Shown in pieces: positions 31,753-39,057 of a stretch of 39,057 bases of DNA; positions within the stretch are counted from its first letter, which is position 1, and each line of letters opens with the position of its first letter. Source of the stretch: Kalymmatonema hyalinum WJT4-NPBG1 (GTDB lineage: Bacteria; Cyanobacteriota; Cyanobacteriia; Cyanobacteriales; Nostocaceae); the NCBI GenBank assembly GCA_019359075.1, contig JAHHIB010000083.1, positions 1-39,057 on the forward strand, read 5' to 3'. A model generated the notes under the pieces. The model saw only the letters and a program-made list of their open reading frames with translations, did no database searches and was not told the origin of the DNA. The position numbers and the translations under genes are program-made.

Positions 31753-34575
31753 ATGTCTAGCAATAATCACGTAATTTTCATTCACCCGGATGGTACGAGT
31801 CCATCCCACTACGCTGCAGCACGATTCATTAGTCAAGGTCCAGACGGTAGACTTAACTGGGATACGCTTTCCAATGCTGGTGTCTACCTAGGACACATGA
31901 AAGACCAGATCATTGGAACCTCCAACGGTGGTGCTGTGACTCACGCCAATGGCGTGAAGGTGTATGCCGAGTCCTACGGTTTGGACGAGAACGGTAACCC
32001 CGTGCAGTCGTTGTCTACCCTAAATAATCCTGACGTTCCGGCAGGTACCACCATTATGGAAGAAGCAGTTGCCTCTGGTAAGGTGACTGCTTTAATTAAC
32101 TCTGGATTCATCGCTGAACCTGGAACCGGGGCGTTCGCGGCTCAGGTTGCTCCGGCAGAGACGAACCAACCATCGGCTCCTCGCAACAATTTCGCAGAAA
32201 TCACCAAACAGGTGATTGAGTCTGGTATCAGCTTTATCATGGGTGGTGGCGAGTTACACATGCTACCCGTGGGAACCACCGGACGCCATGTCACCGCAGA
32301 ACTTGATGCTCAATACAGTACGGGCGATCGCGCAATCCAAAACCGCCCACAAGAAAACCTGATTGAGCGAGCTCAGGAATTAGGTTATACAGTTGTTTAC
32401 ACTCGTGATGAATTAAATAACTTGCTTGATCCGAGCAAAACACCCGAACCTCCCCAGAAAGTTCTGGGTGTGTTTGCTGCGATCCATACCTTCAACGACC
32501 AGCCAGAAGAAGCGCTAGCCGCCAGCAACACCCCCCTCTACGTTCCAACTGCACCGACCGTTGCCGAGATGCTGGACGTTTCCCAGCAACTGATGGAGAA
32601 GCATCCCAATTTTGGCAATGGTTCCTTTACCGTTATGGAAGAGGAAGGCACTGACAACTTCGGTAACAACAACAATGCTGCTGGCGTGATTGAAGCTTTG
32701 CTGCGGGCAGATGCAGCGATTGGCATAGCACAAAACTTCATTGAGCGCAATCCCAACACCTTGCTGCTGACTGCTGCTGACAGTGATGCAGGTGGTCTCC
32801 AAACAACTGACCGACCGGCAAACCAACCCGTAGGAACTCTAAGCACCAATCCTCGATTTTCTGGGGATGCGTTGGAAGTGTTTAGAAACCCTCTGGATGG
32901 AGTCAACGGTAGCAACACACAGCCCTTCATTGCTCAACCAGACGCAGATGGTGATGTTTTCCCCTTTGGAGTTGGTTGGGTAGGCACTCCTGACTTTTAT
33001 GGCTCCATCGTCACCAAAGCAGATGGTCTGAATGCAGACAAGTTGCCTGTAACGGCAGACAACACCGATATGTATCGGTTGATGTACGAGACACTGTTTG
33101 GTGTCGAGTTACCTGCTTTAGTTGCTCCACCAACTCAGGCTCCAGCAGCAACTCAGGATACGGGTAATGTCATCTTCATTCACCCCGATGGCACAAGCCC
33201 ATCGCACTACGCCACAGCACGTCTTACCGACTTAGGACCCGACGGCAGGCTGAATTGGGACATGATGTCCAACGCTGGGGTCTACCTGGGACACATGGAA
33301 GACCAGTTGACCGGAACCTCCAATGCTGGTGCTGTCACGCACGCAACGGGTACTAAAGTATATGCTGGCTCTTATGGTTTTAATGAAGATGGCAGTCCGG
33401 TTGTGCCAGCTTCCGGTCAGGTCGGTATGACAATTATGGATGAGGCGATCGCAGCTGGTAAGGCAACTGCTGTGATCAACTCTGGCTACATTGCTGAACC
33501 AGGAACAGGTGCTTTCCTTGCCAAAGTAGAAAATCGCAACCAAGCTGCTGCAATCACAGAGCAGGTCATCCGGTCTGGGGTCAACTTTATTATGGGCGGC
33601 GGCGAATTGCATATGCTGCCGGAAGGAACAACCGGACGGTATGTGACACCAGAAATTGATGCCACTCAACAGGGAGAACTGGTTAGACCCCAGACTAACT
33701 TGATTGAGTTAGCGAAGGAACAGGGTTACGAGGTTGTTTATAATTTGGATGAACTTCAAGCTCTGCCTGACACTACAGAGAAGGTGTTGGGTGTTTTTGC
33801 TGCTGAAGACACTTACAACGACTATAACGAGAATGAGTTGGTAACAAGGGGTTTAGGCTTGTACGGTCAGCCAAACAATCCGAATCCGCCAACAGTCGCC
33901 GAAATGCTTCAAGAAACTATCAGGTTCGCCTCTCAAGATCCAGATGGTTTCTTTGTCGTTCTGGAAGAGGAAGGCACTGACAACTTCGCTAACAATAACA
34001 ACGCAGTCGGTACTGTTGAGGCTGTTAGAAGGGCGGATGCGGCTATTGGTGTGGCAATGGACTACATCAATAACACAGACCCCAATACGTTACTTATTAC
34101 TGCTGCCGACAGTGAAGCAGGTGGTTTGCAAATATCCCAGGCAATTCCCTACGGTCCAGCGTACCAAACCTTTGAACCCAAAGTACCTACGGTTGGTGTC
34201 AACCCAGCACCACCAGCCTCAACTTTGCAGAATCCGTTAGATGGCGTAAATGGCAATAATACACCTTGGGTTCCCTTTACCGCCGAAGATAGCATTGCAG
34301 GTCCGGTTGGTAACTTTGGCGTTGGCTGGGTCGGCACTCCTGACTTCCCAGGCAGCATTGTTTCTAAAACCTACGGTATGAATGCTGACCTACTTCCCAG
34401 CACTTTGGACAATACCGAAATCTATCGCATCATGTACAAGACCTTGTTTGGTAGCTACCCAGGTAGCGATACCAATTCAGCGTCTTTAGGCGATGATGAT
34501 ATGTTTGCTATAAATAACACCCAAACCATAATGGGTGATGGTCTATCGCCACTGAGTACAGTCAATTTCGCATAA
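31753..34575 (+). CDS. Duplicated alkaline-phosphatase-like protein
   Basis: A 940-residue protein made of two tandem copies (about 4-460 and 471-905) of the alkaline phosphatase (PhoA, COG1785) fold. Each copy starts VIFIHPDGTSPSHYA (metal Asp, as in the usual DGMG), has GTSN(G/A)GAVTHA(N/T)G with the candidate nucleophile Ser57 or Ser523, GVNFIMGGGELHMLP-like strands, EEEGTDNF(G/A)NNNNA, TAADS(D/E)AGGLQ and GVGWVGTPDF. Canonical enzymes have His in the last three motifs (DHAGH, TADH, HT); here they are Asn, Ser and absent in both halves. No signal peptide is present. The C-terminal 30 residues (SLGDDDMFAINN) may be a secretion tail. It follows the pst operon, consistent with phosphate scavenging. 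A terminator follows the stop. Confidence 0.88.
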   Translation: MSSNNHVIFIHPDGTSPSHYAAARFISQGPDGRLNWDTLSNAGVYLGHMKDQIIGTSNGGAVTHANGVKVYAESYGLDENGNPVQSLSTLNNPDVPAGTTIMEEAVASGKVTALINSGFIAEPGTGAFAAQVAPAETNQPSAPRNNFAEITKQVIESGISFIMGGGELHMLPVGTTGRHVTAELDAQYSTGDRAIQNRPQENLIERAQELGYTVVYTRDELNNLLDPSKTPEPPQKVLGVFAAIHTFNDQPEEALAASNTPLYVPTAPTVAEMLDVSQQLMEKHPNFGNGSFTVMEEEGTDNFGNNNNAAGVIEALLRADAAIGIAQNFIERNPNTLLLTAADSDAGGLQTTDRPANQPVGTLSTNPRFSGDALEVFRNPLDGVNGSNTQPFIAQPDADGDVFPFGVGWVGTPDFYGSIVTKADGLNADKLPVTADNTDMYRLMYETLFGVELPALVAPPTQAPAATQDTGNVIFIHPDGTSPSHYATARLTDLGPDGRLNWDMMSNAGVYLGHMEDQLTGTSNAGAVTHATGTKVYAGSYGFNEDGSPVVPASGQVGMTIMDEAIAAGKATAVINSGYIAEPGTGAFLAKVENRNQAAAITEQVIRSGVNFIMGGGELHMLPEGTTGRYVTPEIDATQQGELVRPQTNLIELAKEQGYEVVYNLDELQALPDTTEKVLGVFAAEDTYNDYNENELVTRGLGLYGQPNNPNPPTVAEMLQETIRFASQDPDGFFVVLEEEGTDNFANNNNAVGTVEAVRRADAAIGVAMDYINNTDPNTLLITAADSEAGGLQISQAIPYGPAYQTFEPKVPTVGVNPAPPASTLQNPLDGVNGNNTPWVPFTAEDSIAGPVGNFGVGWVGTPDFPGSIVSKTYGMNADLLPSTLDNTEIYRIMYKTLFGSYPGSDTNSASLGDDDMFAINNTQTIMGDGLSPLSTVNFA

Positions 34576-34587
34576 TCTATATTGTGG

Positions 34588-34616
34588 CTGGGGAATGACT
34601 TAAATTCCCCAGTTTC
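34588..34616 (+). terminator. Terminator of the phosphatase gene
   Basis: CTGGGGAAT (34588-34596) and ATTCCCCAG (34604-34612) form a perfect 9-bp stem with a 7-nt loop, followed by TTTCAT. It starts 13 bp after the stop codon. Confidence 0.7.
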
Positions 34617-34955
34617 ATAGGTGGCGATCGCGCGTAGCGCAGCGCCGTTAAGGGCGATGGTGCGGAACACCCACCGTTCAGGCGATCGCTCTACTCAAAT
34701 ACAACTTAATATTTGCACCTGTCTTAGCATCAACCAGTAGTGACAAACCTTTTGTTTCTCATTAATTTCCTCTGGAAAGAATTATCTAAAAATTTCATGA
34801 AAAAACGACAAAATGTCACTTGTCAACCATTTTAAGAAAGATTTTTATTTGACTAAGTTGTTAAAAATTGACATTGAATTCAGCAAATTCTTCAGTCACT
34901 TCATGAGTGTGCTATTTCTAATTGGGTTGGTCATAACTAAGGAAAAAATAAGACT

Positions 34956-34985
34956 TTTAATCAAAGCATTTCTTATTCTTAACCT
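34956..34985 (+). promoter_or_regulatory. Pho box upstream of the glycerophosphodiesterase gene
   Basis: TTTAATCA (34956), CATTTCTT (34967) and CTTAACCT (34978) repeat at 11-bp spacing. The last is an exact match to the cyanobacterial Pho-box unit. It lies 210 bp before the start codon. The 620-bp gap between the two large genes otherwise contains a HIP1-rich palindromic repeat (34618-34690) and AT-rich DNA; a 66-codon frame at 34813-35013 overlaps the box and looks spurious. Confidence 0.6.
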
Positions 34986-35195
34986 ACATATGAGAATTTC
35001 GATGGGGATGTAAAGGTCAGTATCTGACTTCAGTGCATTTTGCTTTTGATAGATGTAAAGGGCTTTTTTTCCATAAACATCTGTCGAAAAAAGAGATTCA
35101 ATCTCAATTTTTGTGCAGCAAACAAACGCCCAATTGAAGGCAGATAGTATACCTATCGCTTAAGAAATTAGGTTGCAACCAACCAGGGAAAAACT

Positions 35196-38100
35196 ATGGC
35201 AAACGTAACACTCAAGGGATTTGCATTTCTACCAGCAGATACATTTGCTGAGGGTCCTCCCTCTGGGAACTTTATCACAGGCAATACAAATGGAAGGACG
35301 ATACCTTTTCCAGGACAACCTGTGCAAGGCTTTAGTGGCGTACAATTTGCCGACCAAAATACTTTCTGGTTCCTTTCGGACAATGGTTTTGGGGCAAAAA
35401 ACAACAGCGCTGATTACTTGTTGCGAATCAACCGTCTTGACCCTAGTTTTCGAGGTACACAAGGAGGTAACGCTGGTGTTGAGGTTCTCAACTTCATCCA
35501 GTTCTCTGACCCCAATAACAAAATTCCTTTCAAGATTGTTAATGAAAACACTTCTGAACGCTTACTGACTGGGGCAGACTTTGACCCCGAGTCCTTCGTG
35601 TTGGCGGCGGATGACACAATTTGGGTTGGGGAGGAATTTGGTCCTTACCTGCTACACTTCGATGGTACTGGCAAGTTGCTAGAGGCTCCGATCGCAACAC
35701 CTAATATCTTTAATCTCAATACATTAGGAGGACAACCACCTCTTGTCGTAGCACATAGGGGAGCAAGCGGTGAACTGCCAGAGCATACTCTAGAGGCTTA
35801 CCAACTGGGAATTGAACGAGGTGCTGATTTCATTGAACCTGACCTCGTTTCTACTAAGGATGGAGTACTGATTGCTCGCCATGAGCCGAACTTAATCAAT
35901 ACTACCGATGTGGCAAGCCGTTCAGAGTTTGCTGATCGTAAAACAGTCAAAGTCATTGATGGGGTAGCTGAGGAAGGTTTTTGGGCTGAAGACTTTACCC
36001 TAGCAGAAATCAAGACCCTGCGAGCAGTGATGCCTCAGAGCTTCCGTCCTCAGGTGTTTAACGGAGTGTTTCAAATTCCGACTTTTGAGGAAATTATCAA
36101 CTTGGTTCAGCAGGCGGAAGCAGACACTGGACGGAAAATTGGCATATATCCAGAAACCAAGCACCCTACATATCACGACTCCATTGGCTTGTCTCTAGAA
36201 GAACCTCTGGTGGCTACTCTAGAGAAAACTGGGTTTACCGACCCCAGTCGAATTTTCATCCAATCTTTTGAAACCAGCAATCTCAAAGAACTGAATCAAA
36301 AAACAGATATACCCCTGGTTCAACTATTAGATGCAGTTGATGTCAGAGACGATGGTTCTTTGATTGAGACTCAACCTTATGATTTCGTGATCAACGGTGA
36401 TCCCCGTAACTATGCAGATCTACGGACACCAGAAGGCTTAAAGGAAATTGCGACCTACGCTGATGGTATTGGTCCTTGGAAGCGGATGATCGTCTCTGTT
36501 AAAGCGGTTGATAACGATGGTGATGGTCAACCAGATGATTTGAATGCAGACGGCGTGATCAATGATGCTGATAAAGTAACGACTGAACCGACAACACTTG
36601 TACAGGATGCTCATGCAGCCGGACTACAGGTACATCCTTACACCTTCCGTAATGAAGGACGTTATCTAGCATCAGACTACAACGGAAACCCACAGCTGGA
36701 GTACAGACAGTTTATTCAAATTGGTGTTGATGCTTTCTTTACCGATTTCCCCGGCACAGGCAACCTTGTCCGCGACCAAATTACCGCGCCTTTTGTACGT
36801 TCTCCTGACAACCCCGATGTCCTGAGAAAGACTGAATTTGATACACTGACTGGCAATGCTCCTATTGTGATCGGTCATAGAGGAGCGAGTGGTTTGCGTC
36901 CAGAACACACTTTGGAAGCTTACAAACTGGCGATCGCCCAAGGTGCAGATTTTATCGAACCCGACCTTGTAGCCACCAAGGATGGGGTGCTGATTGCCCG
37001 TCACGAAAATGCTCTTGCCATTCTCAACGCAGACGGTACAATTAACGCCTCCGACACCAGCACAGACATTTACGAACGTCCGGAGTTTGCCGATCGCCTG
37101 ACAACCAAAGTTATTGATGGTCGTACCATCCGGGGTTGGTTCTCAGAAGACTTGACCCTGGAAGAAATCAAGACTCTGAATGCAATTGAACGTCTACCCA
37201 ACCTGCGGGGAACCCAATTCAACGATGATGGACTGAAGGTTCCTACACTCACAGAAATCATCGATTTGGTGAAGCAGGTTGAGCAGGAAACTGGACGCAA
37301 GATTGGCATTTATCCTGAAACTAAGCACCCCACTTTCTTTGCCACAGAGGGCAAATACTTAGATGGTACCCCTATCAACATCAGTCTAGGCAAAGAACTG
37401 GTTGACACCTTAGTTACTAACAACTTCACCAACCCGAACCAGATTTTCATCCAGTCCTTTGAAGTTGGCAATCTCCAAGAACTCAATGATGTCCTGATGC
37501 CGCAAGCAGGAATTGACCTGCGACTCGTCCAGTTGTATGGTGGTGCAACAGACAAGCCCTATGACTTTGTCGTTAGTGGCGATCCCCGCACCTACGGAGA
37601 TTTGGCTAAGCCCGAAGAACTAGAAAAGGTGAATGACTATGCGGCTGGCATTGGTCCCAACAAGCGCCTTATTGTCCCCGCACAGACAGTTGACCTCAAT
37701 GGTGATGGGCAAGCAGATGATCTCAATGGTGATGGAACAATCAGTGATGCTGATAGAGTTCTGGGAACTCCGACTTCCCTTGTGAAAGATGCTCATGCAG
37801 CAAACCTGCTGGTGCATCCCTACACCTTCCGCAACGAAGACTTTTTCTTATCAGCCGATTACAACAGTGATCCAACACAGGAGTACAAGCAGTTTATCGA
37901 GTTGGGAGTTGATGGTTTCTTTACCGATTTCCCAGGAACAGGAGATACCATACGCAATCTCTATGTAGGAGAGCCAGTTGTAGCAAACCTGGCTGGTTCC
38001 AGAGGTTTTGAGGGCTTGGCAATCAGCCCCGATAAGACAACTTTGTATCCGTTGCTCGAAGGGACTGTTGTTGGTGATCCGCCAGCTTCTGTGCGGATTT

Positions 38101-38804
38101 ATGAATTTGATGTTGCAAGCAAACAGTATGAGGGTTTAGTTGGTTACTACCGCCTAGAAAATACCAGCCATGCGATTGGTGACTTTACCGTTGTCAACGA
38201 CAATGAATATTTGGTGATTGAGCGCGATAACGGACAGGCAGACGCCGCCCAATTCAAGAAAATATATAAGGTTGACTTCTCTGAGAAAGATGCCAATGGA
38301 TATGTAGCAAAAGAAGAAGTCGCGGATCTACTCAATATTCAAGACCCAAATGACTTAAATCAAGATGGCAGCACAAACTTCACCTTCCCCTTCCAAACCA
38401 TCGAGAATGTGCTGGTGATTGACGAAAAGACCATCCTAGTTGCCAATGACAACAACTATCCATTCTCTGTAGGTCGTCCTCCTGCGATCGATAATGACGA
38501 AATCATCCTCTTGGGGTTAGAAAAATCTCTCAACCTTGATCCGCGTGTCGGTCTTACCGGACTTAGCTTTGCCACTAAAGGCGGTGGTACAGAAAACGAG
38601 CCAACCCTCTCTGGCGTAGTTGACATCCAGGTTCAAGACCCTTTGACTGCAACTGAGGCTTGGGATCTCCAGGTTTCCCTTGGCTTCACCTCGATTGACC
38701 AAGTCAGTCGCGATAGTGGTCTTTCTGCCAGCACTCCACTCACAGCTAGCAATGTTACTCTGACACAGGAGTGGACCCAGCCAAGCACGTTGATTACTGT
38801 CTAG
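35196..38804 (+). CDS. Phytase-like protein with two inserted glycerophosphodiesterase domains
   Basis: A 1202-residue protein. Residues 1-180 are the first part of a phytase-like/esterase-like (PF13449) beta-propeller ([40 protein letters not shown]). Two GDPD domains follow: copy 1 about 183-535 with [17 protein letters not shown] (H187), EPD (E214, D216) and ARHE (H229); copy 2 about 557-920 with H561, E588, D590 and H603. Each carries a calcium-loop-like DxDGDGxxDDLNxDGxIxDAD segment (about 438-460 and 832-855). The propeller resumes at about 933 ([20 protein letters not shown]) and ends near 1120, then a short tail. GDPD enzymes hydrolyse glycerophosphodiesters to glycerol-3-phosphate. 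No signal peptide is seen. A Pho box lies upstream and a terminator downstream. Confidence 0.9.
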   Translation: MANVTLKGFAFLPADTFAEGPPSGNFITGNTNGRTIPFPGQPVQGFSGVQFADQNTFWFLSDNGFGAKNNSADYLLRINRLDPSFRGTQGGNAGVEVLNFIQFSDPNNKIPFKIVNENTSERLLTGADFDPESFVLAADDTIWVGEEFGPYLLHFDGTGKLLEAPIATPNIFNLNTLGGQPPLVVAHRGASGELPEHTLEAYQLGIERGADFIEPDLVSTKDGVLIARHEPNLINTTDVASRSEFADRKTVKVIDGVAEEGFWAEDFTLAEIKTLRAVMPQSFRPQVFNGVFQIPTFEEIINLVQQAEADTGRKIGIYPETKHPTYHDSIGLSLEEPLVATLEKTGFTDPSRIFIQSFETSNLKELNQKTDIPLVQLLDAVDVRDDGSLIETQPYDFVINGDPRNYADLRTPEGLKEIATYADGIGPWKRMIVSVKAVDNDGDGQPDDLNADGVINDADKVTTEPTTLVQDAHAAGLQVHPYTFRNEGRYLASDYNGNPQLEYRQFIQIGVDAFFTDFPGTGNLVRDQITAPFVRSPDNPDVLRKTEFDTLTGNAPIVIGHRGASGLRPEHTLEAYKLAIAQGADFIEPDLVATKDGVLIARHENALAILNADGTINASDTSTDIYERPEFADRLTTKVIDGRTIRGWFSEDLTLEEIKTLNAIERLPNLRGTQFNDDGLKVPTLTEIIDLVKQVEQETGRKIGIYPETKHPTFFATEGKYLDGTPINISLGKELVDTLVTNNFTNPNQIFIQSFEVGNLQELNDVLMPQAGIDLRLVQLYGGATDKPYDFVVSGDPRTYGDLAKPEELEKVNDYAAGIGPNKRLIVPAQTVDLNGDGQADDLNGDGTISDADRVLGTPTSLVKDAHAANLLVHPYTFRNEDFFLSADYNSDPTQEYKQFIELGVDGFFTDFPGTGDTIRNLYVGEPVVANLAGSRGFEGLAISPDKTTLYPLLEGTVVGDPPASVRIYEFDVASKQYEGLVGYYRLENTSHAIGDFTVVNDNEYLVIERDNGQADAAQFKKIYKVDFSEKDANGYVAKEEVADLLNIQDPNDLNQDGSTNFTFPFQTIENVLVIDEKTILVANDNNYPFSVGRPPAIDNDEIILLGLEKSLNLDPRVGLTGLSFATKGGGTENEPTLSGVVDIQVQDPLTATEAWDLQVSLGFTSIDQVSRDSGLSASTPLTASNVTLTQEWTQPSTLITV

Positions 38805-38857
38805 TTAAAGTAATAACTGGGAAATATCTTAATTCTTTTAGTTCACTTCGCCTTCAC

Positions 38858-38891
38858 CCCCCCCATGCAGCAAATGCAGGGGGAATTTTTT
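38858..38891 (+). terminator. Terminator after the phosphodiesterase gene
   Basis: CCCCCATGCA (38860-38869) pairs with TGCAGGGGG (38875-38883) apart from one unpaired T, followed by AATTTTTTA. A good intrinsic terminator 55 bp after the stop. The remaining 170 bp of the window show no convincing gene. Confidence 0.7.
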
Positions 38892-39057
38892 ATAGTCAGC
38901 CAAGAGTAAAGGAAACAAGACTTTGGCAGACCGAACCGTTTGAAAACAAAACAGGGGAAGCAAAAAGCCAAGTTCAAAATATTGAGCTAATATGGGATAA
39001 CGCGAAAGCGACTCACTAGCGTTTCAAAATCAAGGGTCAGAAAAAAGTTTGAATTGC

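Noticed and set aside
34813-35013. 66-codon frame before the phosphodiesterase gene
   Set aside because: Overlaps the best Pho box of the window and has AT-driven composition.
38771-39019. 82-codon frame at the window end
   Set aside because: Overlaps the end of the phosphodiesterase gene in another frame and runs through its terminator.

Overview
The window is chromosomal DNA from a cyanobacterium, most likely a filamentous, repeat-rich member of the Nostocales. The HIP1 octamer GCGATCGC recurs throughout, several gene families are typical of the phylum (UbiD-type decarboxylase, COG0523 GTPase with a CxCC motif, Ser/Thr kinase with a periplasmic tail, WD40 and TPR proteins), and the intergenic DNA is full of short palindromic and tandem repeats. 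I cannot name the genus from the sequence alone. No rRNA, tRNA or convincing CRISPR array was seen.

Layout. Bases 1-1.2 kb: a MITE-like repeat and an overlapping DUF433/DUF5615 pair that looks like a toxin-antitoxin module. 1.2-3.1 kb: a membrane-anchored Ser/Thr protein kinase. 3.5-9.1 kb: a region of decay. It holds a restriction-endonuclease-like gene with two in-frame stops, a tail resembling a two-partner-secretion exoprotein, the 3' end of one glycosyltransferase, a second glycosyltransferase split by one stop codon, and a transposase with an internal deletion. One small, probably intact membrane-protein gene sits among them. 9.1-13.1 kb: a second, expanded copy of the MITE, a bifunctional proline dehydrogenase/aldehyde dehydrogenase (PutA type) and a GNAT acetyltransferase. 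13.7-17.6 kb: a GT39-like membrane glycosyltransferase with a TPR tail, carrying three intergenic-type repeats inside its reading frame, convergent with a HlyD/EmrA-type membrane fusion protein. 18-20.4 kb: a COG0523 GTPase preceded by two Zur/Fur-box-like palindromes, then a WD40 protein. 20.6-26.4 kb: a nuclease-like/TPR fusion, UbiD, an ExbB/TolQ-type proton channel and a TonB-like membrane-anchored protein.

The last third (26.5-38.9 kb) reads as a phosphate-starvation island. pstS-pstC-pstA-pstB encode the high-affinity phosphate importer. They are followed by a duplicated alkaline-phosphatase-like protein of 940 residues and a 1202-residue protein in which a phytase-like/esterase-like domain is split by two tandem glycerophosphodiesterase domains. 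Direct repeats related to CTTAACCT with an 11-bp period, the cyanobacterial Pho-box pattern bound by the PhoB/SphR-type regulator, lie upstream of pstS, between pstB and the phosphatase (twice), and upstream of the phosphodiesterase. The likely logic is that the two large enzymes release phosphate from organic phosphates and PstSCAB imports it.

The most interesting observations are: loss, by eye, of all three zinc-binding histidines in both halves of the phosphatase; the nested domain architecture of the phosphodiesterase; a possible Pho-controlled small RNA after pstB; and one gene colonised in frame by three repeat families. All calls were made by reading; no database search or folding program was run.
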